A DNA stretch of 64,000 nt. Source: Hordeum vulgare subsp. vulgare (lineage: Eukaryota; Streptophyta; Magnoliopsida; Poales; Poaceae). Position numbers and translations under genes: made by a program. A model generated the notes under the pieces. That model did not search any database. It was given only the letters and a program-made list of their open reading frames with translations, and was not told the origin of the DNA. Shown here one piece after another: positions 45,921 through 58,129 of the stretch (positions within the stretch are counted from its first letter, which is position 1; the number at the start of each line of letters is the position of its first letter). The stretch covers positions 346,812,638 to 346,876,637 of the forward strand of contig NC_058521.1 in the NCBI RefSeq assembly GCF_904849725.1. The letters are read 5' to 3'.

Positions 45921-47651
45921 TGTAGGGGAACGTAGCATAAATTCAAAAATTTCCTACGCCATATTCAGATCTTCCTATGGAGAGACCAGCAACGAGAGAG
46001 GGGAGAGTGCATCTTCATACCTTTTAAGATCGCTAAGCGGAAGCGTTGCTAGAACGCGGTCGATGGAGTCGTACTCGTGGCGATTCAGATCGTGCTGTGA
46101 TTCCGATCTAGTGCCGAACCACGGCACCTCGCGTTCAACACACGTGCATCCCGGTGACGTCTCATGCACCTTGATCCAGAAAGGATGAGGGATAGGTTGG
46201 GGAATATCTCCGGCAGCACGACGGGTGGTGTCAATGGAGAGATGAGGTCTCCCGGCAGGGCTTTGCCAAGCACCGTGGGAGAGGAGGAAGAAGAGGGAGA
46301 GGGTTGCGCCGAGGGAGAGATCAACTTGTGTCTCCAACAACCACAAACCCCTCTCTATTTATAGGAGGAGAGGCGAGGGGTGCGCCACCTCTACGGTTCC
46401 CACCCTAGGGGTGGCGGTAGCCCAGATGGGAGAGGGGGCGGGGGCGAGGGAAGGAGAGGGGGTGGCGCACCCCTGGTGGGCCTTAGGCCCACCAGCGCCT
46501 AGGGTTCCCACCCCCTTCCTCTCTGGTGCACCATGGGCTGGGTGTGGGGGGCGCACAAGCCCACCCAGGGGCTGGTCCCCTCCCACACTTGGCCCATATA
46601 GCCTTCTGGGGCTTGTCGTCCCGCCCGGTGGGCCTCCGGAACCCTTCCGGTGGTCCCGGCACTTTGCCGGTGGAGCCCGAAACATTCCCGGCGTCCAAAC
46701 CCATCCATCCTATATATCAATCTTTACCTCCGAACCATTCTGAAGCTCCTCGTGACGTCCGGGATCGCATCTGGGACTCCGAACAACCTTCGGTAACCTC
46801 GTATAACAATTCCATATAACCCTAGCGTCATTGAACCTTAAGTGTGTCGACCCTACGGGTTCGGGAGGCATGCACACATGATCGAGACACTCTCCGGCCA
46901 ATAACCATCAGCGGGATCTGGATACCCATGGTGGCTCCCACATGTTCCACGATGATCTCGTCAGATGAACCACGATGTCAAGGATTCAATCAATCACGTA
47001 TACAATTCCCTTTGTGTGTTTGTATAGAACTTGCCCGAGATTCGATCATCGGTATACCCATACCTTGTTCAATCTCGTTACTGGTAAGTCTCTTTACTCG
47101 TTCCGTAGCACATCATCCCGTGACTAACTCCTTAGTCACACTGATCTCATTATCATGATGTTCTACCGAGTGGGCCCAGAGATACCTCTCCGTCACACGG
47201 AGTGACAAATCCCAATCTCGATTCATACCAACCCATAGTGCACCTTTATAATCACCTAGTTACGTTGTGACGTTTGATACACCCAAAGCACTCCTATGGT
47301 ATCCGGGAGTTGCACAATCTCGCGGTCGAAGGAAAAGATACTTGACATTAGAAAAGCTTTAGCATACGAACAACACGATCTATTGCTATGCTTAGGATTG
47401 GGTCTTGTCCATCACATCATTCTCCCAATGATGTGATCCTGTTATCAATGACATCTAATGTCCATGATCATCTATTGATCAACGAGCTAGCTAACTAGAG
47501 GCTTGCTAGGGACACATTGTGATCTATTTATTCACACATGTATTACTGTTTCCTGTTAATACAACTATAGAATGAACAATAGATGATTATCATGAACCAG
47601 GAAATATGATAATAACCATTTTATTATTGCCTCTAGGGCATATTTCCAACA
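45921..47651 (-). repeat. Angela B 3' LTR
   Basis: From TGTTGGAAATATG at 47651 to '...cgttcccctaca' at 45921, with the polypurine tract adjacent at 47652-47663. It differs from the 5' LTR by scattered substitutions and small gaps, for example about 19 bp missing near 47235 and about 16 bp near 47467. Confidence 0.92.
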
Positions 47652-47683
47652 GTCTCCCACTTGCACTAGAGTCAATAATCTAG

Positions 47684-49409
47684 TTACATTGTGATGTATC
47701 TAACACTCATAGCATTGTTGTGTTGATCATGTTTTGCTCGAGGAAGAGGTTTAGTCAACGGGTCTGCAATATTCAGATCCGTGTGCACTTTACAAATATC
47801 TATTACTCCTCTCTGGACCTGGTCCTGGATGGAGTTGTAGCGGCGTTGGATGTGCTTGGTCTTCCGGTGAAATCTGGTCTCCTTGGCTATGGAAATGGCT
47901 CCAGTGTTATCACAGAAGAGTGTCATCGGACCCGATGCGCTTGGAACCACTCCAAGGTCGGTGATGAGCTCCTTCATCCAAATCCCTTCATGAGCCGCTT
48001 TTGAAGCAGCTATGTACTCCGCTTCACATGTAGATGCTGCCACGACGTCTTTCTTGCTGCTGCACCAGCTCATTGCCCCGCCATTCAAAACATACACATA
48101 TCCGGTCTGTGACTTATAGTCATCCGGATCCGTGTCGAAGCTAGCATCGGCGTAACGCTTTAGGACGAGCTCTTCTTCACCTCCATAAATAAGAAACATC
48201 TCCTTAGTCCTTTTCAGGTACTTAAGGATATTCTTGACCGCTGTCCAGTGTTCCATACCGGGATCACTTCGGTACCTCCCTACCAAACTTATGGCAAGGT
48301 TTATATCAGGTCTGGTACACAGCATGGCATACATTAGAGAGCCTACGGCTGAAGCGTAGGGGGCAGTATTCATCTTCTCTCTATCTGTTCTCGTGGTCAG
48401 TGATTGAGTCTTACTCAATCTCATACCTTGCAAAACTAGCAAGAACCCCTTCTTTGAGTTTTCCATATTGAACTTCTTCAATATCTTGTCAAGGTATGTA
48501 CTTTTTCAAAGACCTATGAGGCGTCTCGATCTATCTCTATAGATCTTGATGCCTAATATGTATGCAGCTTCTCCAAGGTCCTTCGTTGAAAAACTCTTGT
48601 TCAAGTAGGCCTTTATGATCTCCAATAACTCTATATTATTCCCCATCAATAATATGTCATCCACATATAGTATGAGGAAAGCTACAAAGCTCCCACTCAC
48701 TTTCTTGTACAGACAGGCTTCTCCAAAAACCTGTATGAACCCAAACGCTTTAATCACCTCATTAAAGCGAATCTTCCAACTCCGAGATGCTTGCACCAGC
48801 CCATAGATGGAGTGCTGGAGCTTGCATACCTTGTTAGCACTCTTAGGATCGACAAAACCTTCTGGTTGCATCATATACAACTCTACCTTAAGATACCCGT
48901 TAAGGAACGTTGTTTTGACGTCCATTTGCCAAATTTCATAATCATGAAAAGCGGCAATTGCTAACATGATTCGAACTGACTTCAGCTTCGCTACACAAGA
49001 GAAAGTCTCATCGTAGTCAACTCCTTGAATTTGTAGAAAACCCTTTGCGGCAAGTCGAGCTTTGTAAACGGTCACATTACCGTTTGCGTCAGTCTTCTTC
49101 TTGAAGATCCATTTTTTCTATGGCTCGCCGGTCATCGGGCAAGTCCACCAAAGCCCATACTTTGTTCTCATACATGCATCATATCTCAGATTTCATAGCC
49201 TCAAGCCATTTGTTGGAATCCAGGCCCGCCATTGCTTCTTCATAGTTCGAAGGTTCATCGTTGTCTAACAACATGATTTCCATCACACGGTTGCCGTACC
49301 ATTCTGGTGCGGATCGTACCCTTGTGGACCTTCGTGGTTGAGTAGAAACTTGATCCGAAGCTTCATGATCATCATCATTAACTTCCTCTCCAGTTGGCGT
49401 AGGCGCCAC
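47684..49409 (-). pseudogene. Angela B reverse transcriptase and RNase H
   Basis: The segment 49409-49179 holds the integrase-RT linker ('RRSTRVRSAPEWYGN'). RT (49075-48506) has 'QMDVKTTFLNGYLKVELYM', 'SIYGLVQASRSWKIRF' and an intact 'YVDDILLMGN'. A single in-frame stop (near 48506) precedes the frame 48481-47684, which carries RNase H with 'YADASFDTD', 'ASTCEAEYIAAS', 'LFCDNTGAISIA' and 'HRKTKHI', then the polyprotein C terminus. This is the best-preserved enzyme region in the window, with a few lesions between linker and RT. Confidence 0.92.
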
Positions 49410-51667
49410 AGGAACAATTTTCCGCGCTGCGCTACTCTCTGGTTCGAGAGGGGTGTAATTACCTCATCAAGTTCTACTTTCCTCCAACTTACTTCTTTCG
49501 AGAGAAGCTCTTTCTCTAGAAAGGATCTCTTCTTGGTAACAAAGGTTTTACCTTCGGATCTAAGATAGAAGGTATACCCAATAGTTTCCTTAGGGTATCC
49601 TATGAATACGAATTTCTCTGCATTGGGTTCGAGCTTTTCTGGTTGAAGTTTCTTCACATAAGCATCGCAGGCCCAAACTTTTAGAAACAACACCTTAGGT
49701 TTCTTGCCAAACCATAGTTCATACGGTGTCGTCTCAACGGATTTAGACGGTGCCCTATTTAAAGTGAATGCTGCAGTTTCCAATGCGTATCCCCAAAATG
49801 ATAGCGGTAAGTCGGTAAGAGACATCATAGATTGTACCATATCCAATAAAGTGTGATTACGAAGTTCACACACTCCATTACGTTGCGGTGTGCCAGGCGG
49901 CGTCAGTTGTGAAACAATTCCACACTTCCTTAGGTGTGTGCCAAACTCATGACTCAAATATTCTCCTCCACGATCAGATCGTAGACACTTTATTTTTCTG
50001 TCACGTTGATTCTCAACCTCACTCTGAAATTCCTTGAACTTTTCAAACGTCTCAGATTTTTGCTTCATCAAGTAGATCTACCCATACCTACTCAAATCAT
50101 CGGTGAGAGTGAGAACATAACGATAGCCACCACAAGCTTCAACGTCATTGGACCACACACATCAGTATGTATTATTTCCAATAAGTTGGTTGATCTCTCC
50201 ATTATTCCTGAGAATGGAGTCTTAGTCATCTTGCCCATGAGGCACGGTTCACATGTGTCAAATGATTCAAAATCAAGAGACTCTAACAGTCCATCAGTAT
50301 GGAGTTTCTTCATGCGCTTAACACCGATATGACCAAGGCGACAGTGCCACAAGTATGTTGGACTATCATTATCAACTTTACATCTTTTGGTACTCACACT
50401 ATGAATATGTGTACCATCACGATCAAGATTCATCAAGAATAAACCATTCACCAGCGGAGCATGTCCATAAAATATATCACTCATATAAATAGAACAACCA
50501 TTATTCTCTGACTTAAATGAGTAGCCGTCTCGCATTAAGCAAGACCATGATACAATATTCATGCTCAAAGCTGGTACTAAATAACAATTATTAAGGTTTA
50601 AAACTAATCCTGATGGAAGATGTAGAGGCAACGTGCCGACAGCGATCACGTCGACCTTGGGGCCATTCCCGACGCGCATCGTCACCTCGTCCTTGGCCAG
50701 TCTCCGATTATTCCGCAGTTCCTGCTTTGGGTTGCAAATGTGAGCAACATCGCCGGTATCAAATACCCAGGAGCTACTACGAGCGTTGTAAGGTACACAT
50801 CAATAACATGTATAACATATATACCTTTAACGTTGCTGGCCTTCTTGTCCGCTAAGTACTTGGGGCAGTTCCGCTTCCAGTGACCTTTCCCTTGCAGTAG
50901 AAGCACTCGGTCTCAGGCTTGGGTCCATTCTTTGTCTTCTTCCCGGTATCTGGCTTACAGGGCGTGGCAATGGCTTTGCCGTCTTTCTTGAAGTTCTTCT
51001 TACCCTTGCCCTTCTTGAAACTGGTGGTCTTGTTGACCATCAACACTTGATGCTCTTTCTTGATTTCTACTTCTGCAGATTTCAGCATCGAGTACAGCTC
51101 GGGAATGGTCTTATCCATCCCTTGCATGTTGTAGTTCAGCACAAAACCCTTGTAGCTTGGTGGGAGAGACTGGAGGATTCTATCAATTACAGCGTCATCC
51201 AGAAGTTCGACTCCAAGCGAAGTTAGACGACCGTGTAACCCAAACATTCTGAGTATATTCTCACTAACAGAACTATTCTCCTCCATCTTACGCCTAAAGA
51301 ACTTGTCGGAGACTTCATATCTCTCGACACGGGCATGAGCTTGAAAAACTAATTTCAGCTCCTGGAACATCTCATATGCTCCGTGTTGCTCAAAACGCCT
51401 TTGGAGCCCCGTTTCCAAACTGTATAACATGCCACACCTAACCAGAGAGTAGTCATCACTCCGCGTCTGCCAGACATTCTAAATGTCCTTGGCTGCTGCG
51501 GGGGTAGAAGGGTCACCTAGCGGCGCATTAATGACATAAGCCTTTTTAGCTGCTTCGAGGGTGAGCTTCAAGTTGCGGACCCAGTCTGCATAGTTGCTAC
51601 CATCATATTTCAGCTTGTTTTTCTCTAGGAATGCGTTGAAATTGAGGTTGACAGGTGCGTTGGCCAT
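49283..51667 (-). pseudogene. Angela B gag, protease and integrase
   Basis: The start is the conserved 'MANAPVNLNF' at 51667. A stop follows at 51479 (CAG to TAG by comparison with copy A), the same frame resumes to 50852, and a frameshift falls inside the zinc knuckle 'CFYCKGKGHWKRNC' (about 50915-50870). Protease and pre-integrase are shifted again (50685-50092), and integrase lies in 50071-49283 ('RSDRGGEYLS', 'TPPGTPQRNGVCELRNHTLL'). At least four frameshifts or stops are present. Gag forms the particle, and integrase would have inserted the cDNA. Confidence 0.9.
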
Positions 51668-51694
51668 TGGCTCTACAATATTTGTAAAGACCAC

Positions 51695-52383
51695 TTTTAG
51701 ACTAAGTTCATGACAATTAAGTATGAACTAACACATAAATCGACATCCCTCTAGTCATCTAAGTGATACATGATCCATGTTGACTAACTCGTGTCCGATC
51801 ATCACGTGAGATGGACTAGTCGTCATGGTGAGCAACTTCATGCTGATCGTATTCAACCATATGACTCATGTTCGACCTTTCGGTCTCTTGTATTTGAGGT
51901 CATGTCTCTACATGCTAAGCTCGTCGAGTCAACCTAAGTGTTTCGCGTGTGTAAATCTGGCTTACACCCGTTGTATGCGAACGTTAGAATCTATCACACC
52001 CGATCATCACGTGGTGCTTCGAGACAACGATCCTTCGCAATGGTGCACACTTAGGGGAATACGTTCTCAAAAAATTTATGAGGGATCATCTTATTATGCT
52101 ACCGTCGTTCTAAGCAATAAGATGAAAAACATGATAAACATCACATGCAATCATATAGGGACATGATATGGCCATTATCATCTTTGCTCTTTTGATCTCC
52201 ATCTTCGGGCATCGCATGATCATCATTGTCACGGCGTGACACCATGATCTCCATCACCGTGTCTCCGTGAAGTCGTCACGCCAACTACTACTACTACTAC
52301 TACTACTACTATAGCTAACCATTAGCAATGAAGTAAAAGTAGTAAACACATGGCATTGCATCTCATACAATAAATTAAGACAC
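51695..52383 (-). other. Angela B leader, truncated
   Basis: Homologous to 22980-23696 of copy A. It stops at 'aaattaagacac' flush against the LTR. A (ACT)9 microsatellite at 52284-52310 corresponds to (TAC)5 in copy A. No primer site remains. Confidence 0.88.
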
Positions 52384-54123
52384 TGTAGCGGAACGTAGCA
52401 TAAATTCAAAATTTTCCTACGCCATATTCATATCTTCCTATGGAAAGACCAGCAACGAGAGACGGGAGAGTGCATCTTCATACCTTTGAAGATCGCTAAG
52501 AGGAAGCGTTGCTAGAACGCGGTTGATGGAGTCGAACTCGCGGCGATTCAGATCGCGGTGTGATTCCGATCTAGTGCCGAACCACGGCACCTCCGCGTTC
52601 AACACACGTGCAGCCCGGTGACATCTCCTGCACCTTGATCCAGCAAGGAGGTGGGAGAGGTTGGGGAAGATCTCCGGCAGCACGACGGCGTGGTGTCGAT
52701 GGAGAGACGAGGTCTCCCGGCAAGGATTCGCCAAGCACCGTGGGAGAGGAGGAAGAAGAGGGACAGGGTTGCGCCGAGGGAGAGATCAACTTGTGTCTCC
52801 AACAGCCCCAAACCCCTCTCTATTTATAGGAGGAGAGGGGAGGGGTGCGCCACCTCTAGGGTTCCCACCCTAGGGGTGGCAGCAGCCCATATGGGAGAGG
52901 GGGTGGCGCACCCCTGGTGGGCCTTAGGCCCACCAGCGCCTAGGGTTCCCCCTTCCTCTTTGGTGCGCCATGGGCTGGGTGTGGGGGCGCACCAGCCCAC
53001 CCAGGGGCTGGTTCCCTCCCACACTTGGCCCATATAGCCTTTTGGTGCTTGTGGTCCCTCCCGGTGGGCCTCCGGAACCCTTCCGGTGGTCCCGGCACTT
53101 TGCCGGTGGTGCCCGAAGCATTTTCATCGTCCAAACCCGTCCATCTTGTATATCAATCTTTACCTCCGGACCGTTCCGAAGCTCCTCATGACGTCCGGGA
53201 TCTCATCCGGGACTCCGAACAACCTTCGGTTACCTCGTATAACAATTCCCTATAACCCTAGCGTCATCGAACAATAAGTGTCTAGACCCTACGGGTTCGG
53301 GAGCCATGCAGACATGACCGAGACACTCTCCGGCCAATAACCATTAGCGGGATCTGGATACCCATGGTGGCTCCCACATGTTCCACGATGATCTCATTGA
53401 ATGAACCACAATGTCAAGGATTCAATCAATCACGTATACAATTCCCTTTGTCTGTCGGTATAGAACTTGCCCGAGATTCGATCGTCGGTATACCCATACC
53501 TTGTTGAATCTCGTTACCGGTAAGTCTCTTTACTCGTTACGTAGCACATCATCCCGTGACTATCTCCTTAGTCACACTGAGCTCATTATGATAATGATCT
53601 ATCGAGTGGGCTCAGAGATACCTCTCCGTCACACGGAGTGACAAATCCCGATCTCGATTCATACCAACCCAACAGACATTTTCGGAGGTACCCATAGTGC
53701 ACCTTTATAATCACCGAGTTACGTTGTGACGTTTGATACACCCAAAGCACTCCTACGGTATCCGGGAGTTGCACAATCTCACGGTCGAAGGAAAAGATAC
53801 TTGACATTAGAAAAGCTTTAGCATACGAACAACACGATCTATTGCTATGATTAGGATTGGGTCTTGTCCATCACATCATTCTCCCAATGATGTGATCTCG
53901 TTATCAATGACATCTAATATCCATGATCAGGAAACCATGATCATCTATTGATCAACTAGCTAGCTAACTAGAGGCTTGCTAGGGACACATTGTGATCTAT
54001 TTATTCACACATGTATTATTATTCCTGTTAATACAATTATAGCATGAACAATAGATGATTATCATGAACAAGGAAATATGATAATAACCATTTTATTATT
54101 GCCTCTAGGGCATATTTCCAACA
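52384..54123 (-). repeat. Angela B 5' LTR
   Basis: From TGTTGGAAATATG at 54123 to '...acgttccgctaca' at 52384. It contains a TATA-like 'ctatttatagg' near 52820-52830, upstream of the presumed transcript start. Flanked on the right by TSD CTTAG (54124-54128). Confidence 0.92.
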
Positions 54124-54128
54124 CTTAG

Positions 54129-54504
54129 CAGGAGGAAAATACTTGGCAATGAAAGCATCTTTATACTTATTCCATGTTCCAATACTATTACATGGCAAAT
54201 ATAAAAACCAAGCTTTTCCTTTATATCTAAGAAAAAAATGAAATAATTTTAATTTCAAAATATCATTTTCCAGGTCCTTTTTATTTTGCATATCACAAAG
54301 TTCCACAAAATTATTGAGATGTGAAGCGGGATCCTCGTTAGGACTTCCCGAAAATTCGTCTTTCATGACAAGATTTTGCAATGAAGCATTAATATCAAAA
54401 GCATCCACACTAGTGGCAGGTAGTATAGGAGCACTAATAAAATCATTATTATTAGTATTTGAAAATTCACATGACTTAGTAGTACCTTGAGACATGGTGA
54501 CCAA
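54129..54504 (-). pseudogene. G2 gag, N-terminal part
   Basis: Starts 'MVTMSQGTTKSCEFSNTNNN' and includes 'DEFSGSPNEDPASHLNNFVE', 'LFHFFLRYKGKAWFLYLPC' and 'WNKYKDAFIAKYFPPAK', the conserved retrotransposon gag core of Athila-type elements. After 'PPAK' the frame runs into the Angela B LTR and stops at 54037. The remainder of the domain resumes at 45915. Confidence 0.85.
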
Positions 54505-54694
54505 GTGAACAAAGTAACAAGTGTAACAAGCAAACTAGAGAGCGAAGATGCAATCTAGTGACAAGCTAAGCAAGCAAATATAAATATTTATATATTTTTA
54601 TTTTTTATGAGGCAAACTAAATATACCAGAAAATAAAAAGAGGAACAAGTGAATGAAATTTTGTGCACGATTACTTGATAGTTAGGGATGATAT

Positions 54695-54712
54695 TCCCCG
54701 GCAACGGTGCTA
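54695..54712 (-). other. G2 primer binding site (tRNA-Asp)
   Basis: The plus strand reads 'tccccggcaacggtgcta', matching the tRNA-Asp 3' end except for two positions. It is 11 nt inside the LTR end at 54724, the same spacing as in G1. Confidence 0.85.
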
Positions 54713-54723
54713 GAAATCCTTCG

Positions 54724-56292
54724 TGATACTCGTGATCTGTGTTGAATTTTCCGTGAAGAGGAGCGAGTTATCGCCGCACAAAGTGGGTAAGTATTTCCCT
54801 CAGTTATTAAACCAAGTTTAATTAAACCAATAGGAATATCAACCACAACCGTCTTCAACGGATGCACACGAAAGAACAAACAGCATGCACCCAACGCGGG
54901 CAAGAGGGTTGTCAATCCCCTTGGTCTCATTATTTGTAAGCGAATGAGGTGTGTATATAATTATAGATAATTGTTAAATGAAAAATAAAATAGAAGTAAA
55001 TAAATGGCAGCAATTTATTGGAGGTTTTAGCAATATGTTGTGAATAGACCCGGGGGCCATAGTTTTCCCTAATGGCATCTCTCATAAAAATAGCACACAC
55101 TGGGTAAATAAATTACTATTAGGCAATTGATAGAAGAGCGGATAGGTATGCTATTTTCACGGCAATGGTCATGTAAATATAGGCATCATTTCCATAAACA
55201 AATAGGCCAACTCTTGCGTGCACCTAGTACTATTACTTCACTTCAAGAGCGCTTCTATGGTTGCCTCTCTACGTATTAAGTTCTTGACAAATGAAGTAAT
55301 GCTTGGAGTATGATGGCATGATGTAGACAAAGTAAACTCAACCAATATGAATAACCCCCATCGAGTTTCACTTATTAGCAGCAACACAAAGACACAACTT
55401 GTCCCCTTTTGTTACTGGGATATAGAATCTCGCCACGTTGAACCTACTACAATGCACCTCTCTCATCGACGAAACATAAATCTAGTTGGCCAAACTATTT
55501 CGATAGATCGGAGAGAATTACAAAGTTATCATAATCGTGCACATAAGAAACATATTATATATCAGAGGAGACTCAAATATTTATCATGAATAATCTTAAC
55601 ATAAACCCACAATTCATTGGATCCCAACAAATGCATCGTACAAAAGTGTTACATCATATGGATCAAAGCGAAGATGTGATGATCATTGTATTGAAGATCA
55701 AAGAGAGAGATTGCCATCTAGGTACTGGCTATGGGCCCATAGGTCTGTGTTGAACTACTCAAACATCATCATGAGGGAAGCAAGGTTGATGAAGAAGCCC
55801 TCCGTGATCAATCCCCCCTCCGAGAGAGTGCCGGAACGGAGCTCTAGATGCCCTCCATCAGAACAGAGACTTGCGACAGTGCAAAAAGTGTTTCAGGATA
55901 TCCCTCGAAGGTTTTAGGGTAGATGAGAAGTTATAGGCCAGAGAACAAAGTCGGGAGAGCCACGATGGGGGCACAAGCCATCAGGGTGCCCTCTCCCCGG
56001 GTCGCTCCGTGTTGGCTTGTGGCGGCTTCGTGCACCCTCATGCCTCCTTCCGATGCTCCATGGTCTTGTTTTGGACGAGAAAAATTCACAAAAACCTTCA
56101 GGCCAATTGGGCTTCGTTTGGTACTAAAACCTGAAAAATGGAAAATCACTGGCACTCGGCACTAGGCACTCTGTCAATAGTTTAGTGCTCAAAATAATAT
56201 AAATTGGTAGATCAGTGCATAAAAATTGTTCCAAAATGATACCATAATAGCATGAAACAATCAGAAATTATAGAAACTTTGGAGGCTTATCG
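54724..56292 (-). repeat. G2 5' LTR (1.57 kb)
   Basis: Ends '...cacgagtatca' at 54724 next to the primer site. It is highly similar to 39823-41380 and clearly related to 2770-4288. The outer terminus at 56292 reads CG instead of TG on the minus strand. Short ORFs within are not genes. Confidence 0.86.
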
Positions 56293-57746
56293 CATGGTCA
56301 TGGCCACTTATGTCTAGGGGGGTAAACAAGGCTGGGAAAGGCATAGGATGTTGTGGAGGTTGCCTTGTTTGAGAAGGAAAGCCAAGAGGGAGGGGGAAAC
56401 GTGTTGTTGAGGGGGTAAAAATGGTGGTTTTACCCCCCCCCCCCAAATCATTGAGCTATGGTCAAGAATTTCGTACTAGGGTAGAAGGTAATAATGTGGG
56501 GTTGTGGTAAAAAAATAGGTCAAGGAGAATAGTGCAGGAGGTCAAAACAGTAACTTCTAGATTCTCGCAGAAGGTGTTTGGTGGAGTTTTGTCCTAGGTA
56601 AATGGTTCCCCTTGCTATGAAATTTAACAGGATCAAATGATGGGTACAAACAAGGTTGATCACCAATTTTGGGATTAGATGATGAAAGATTTCAATGTAA
56701 ACTTTATAAACCCTCGAAATGGTTGAAATGGTTTTGCTTAGATCTATCTAAGGTATCTTGTTCTACCTATTGCACCACTTGGTGTGGTGGCCATATTTGT
56801 GTTTTATAGCATGCCCAAAAAGTTGGGACTAACTGGATAAAATTGGCAATGTGAAAATTCCCAATTCTAGAAATCAACATAAATGGCTTTGGGGGGATTT
56901 GGACAAGTTGATATGTTCTCCTTGATGTACCACTTGGTGTGAATGGATTATTAGAGTATTAGAACATGTCCACAAAGTTGTAGAACAATTGGAGACAATT
57001 GAGAATGTAGAGTTGCTCAAGTTTGGATGTGGACAGAGAGTGCTTTAGAACATTTTAGTGAACAAAACTATTTGGATTTGGATCAAACTTGGCATGATGA
57101 TCACATATGCCATATGTGACATGCTAGAATTTTCTTGGATTTATTTGAGAATATTTCTTATAGAAATATTTCAAATACTTGAAATAGGCAGAATGGGTTT
57201 TGGAGGATTTTGTCCGATATTTTAAACATGACCATGTGTTGAAACTCTTATATACGAAAAAAATATATGTCCATTAAGTTTTCCTACATTTTCTCAAATA
57301 TTTTGGAAACATGAATAGTTTTCCCCTCTAAAAGACCATTTCTTGCCTTCAAAAAAGGTATATAAATAAACTAGAAAATAACTTTTCAAATAATAATTTT
57401 ATGATTTTGGGAAGTATTTTTGATAATAGGATCCAAATAAAATATTTGGGGCAAAACATCCTCCCTAATTTAAGAATGGTAATACAAACCTCAATTTAGG
57501 TGTTTTTGAAAAGCTAAATGAAATAATGTTTTTTGGTGAAAATAATATTTTGTAAAAATAGTTTTATGCCTATACACATGGCATGGTCATTTGGCAGGTA
57601 TTTGAATCAAGGATATGGGTTTTGAGAGCACGAGGATTTTTTTGATTAAAAAACAAAATCAAGCAAGCAAGCAAATGACAATCAGTTCAAGCATCACATC
57701 ACACAGAAAAAGTTTTTGATGACCCTAATTTTTGAGCTATGTCAAC
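56293..57746 (-). repeat. F 5' LTR, piece 3 (LTR 5' end)
   Basis: Continues F beyond G2, beginning with the right TSD copy (CATGG). 56298-57530 matches 11700-12925 in reverse complement. A plausible LTR start on the minus strand is 'tgacatagctcaaaaattag' at 57746. The sequence to its right switches abruptly to protein-coding-like sequence. A C-run lies at 56433-56445. Confidence 0.6.
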
Positions 57747-57940
57747 TTAGTCAGGAGAGGCAAGACATATGGTGTGAGATACACTGCGTGAGGGAAGCCA
57801 ATAGAGTTGCTGATAGTACTGCTAAATTTGCATGTGACAACAATGCTTCCTATAATTGAGTTGAGGAAACCCCTGATTTTCAAGCCAATAGAGTTGCTCA
57901 TAGTATTGCTAAATTTGCATGTGACAACGATGTTTCCTCG
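57747..57940 (+). pseudogene. RNase H (RVT_3-like) C-terminal remnant with internal duplication
   Basis: Plus-strand translation reads 'RQDIWCEIHCVREANRVADS', then 'TAKFACDNNASYN', a stop, and 'VEETPDFQ'. This fits the end of the RNase H-like domain (PF13456) found at the C terminus of many plant LINE ORF2 proteins. A 57-bp unit (57795-57851) is repeated at 57882-57938 with four differences and encodes 'ANRVAHSIAKFACDNDVSS'. It lies opposite in strand to the neighbouring LINE and ends where that LINE's 3' end begins. Confidence 0.65.
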
Positions 57941-58129
57941 AAGGGCCGCAACCGTATTTTATTAGAAAGGAAAGAACTGTTACAAGGTTTTACAGTCTAT
58001 GCGAACTAGACCGAGCACTACACGAGCAAAGCCTCAGAACTAGAACAACCAGCAGCTAGGCACGATAAGTTATCAAACTAGCCGATTTCCACGAGAGAAT
58101 ATCCTCCTGGATAGACTAGAAGACCTGAG

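Larger units (their letters stand above)
45921..54123 (-). mobile_element. Angela copy B: BARE1/Angela/WIS-type copia retrotransposon
   Basis: An 8.2-kb minus-strand element with LTRs 52384-54123 and 45921-47651 and TSD CTTAG, inserted in gag of G2. It is shorter than copy A because the primer site and about 520 bp of leader are missing. The RT active site (YVDD) and RNase H motifs are preserved, but several frameshifts and stops break the polyprotein. Confidence 0.93.
32719..56292 (-). mobile_element. G2: Athila-like gypsy retrotransposon lacking pol, carrying two nested elements
   Basis: The 5' LTR (54724-56292), tRNA-Asp primer site (54695-54712), gag, protease, a long non-coding region, polypurine tract and 3' LTR (39818-41380 plus 32719-32735) all read on the minus strand and are bounded by TSD CATGG. 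Removing element E and Angela B leaves about 8.3 kb. No RT, RNase H or integrase follows the protease, so the element is non-autonomous. Its LTRs resemble G1's. One terminal base is mutated at 56292 (the 5' LTR begins CG instead of TG). Confidence 0.88.
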
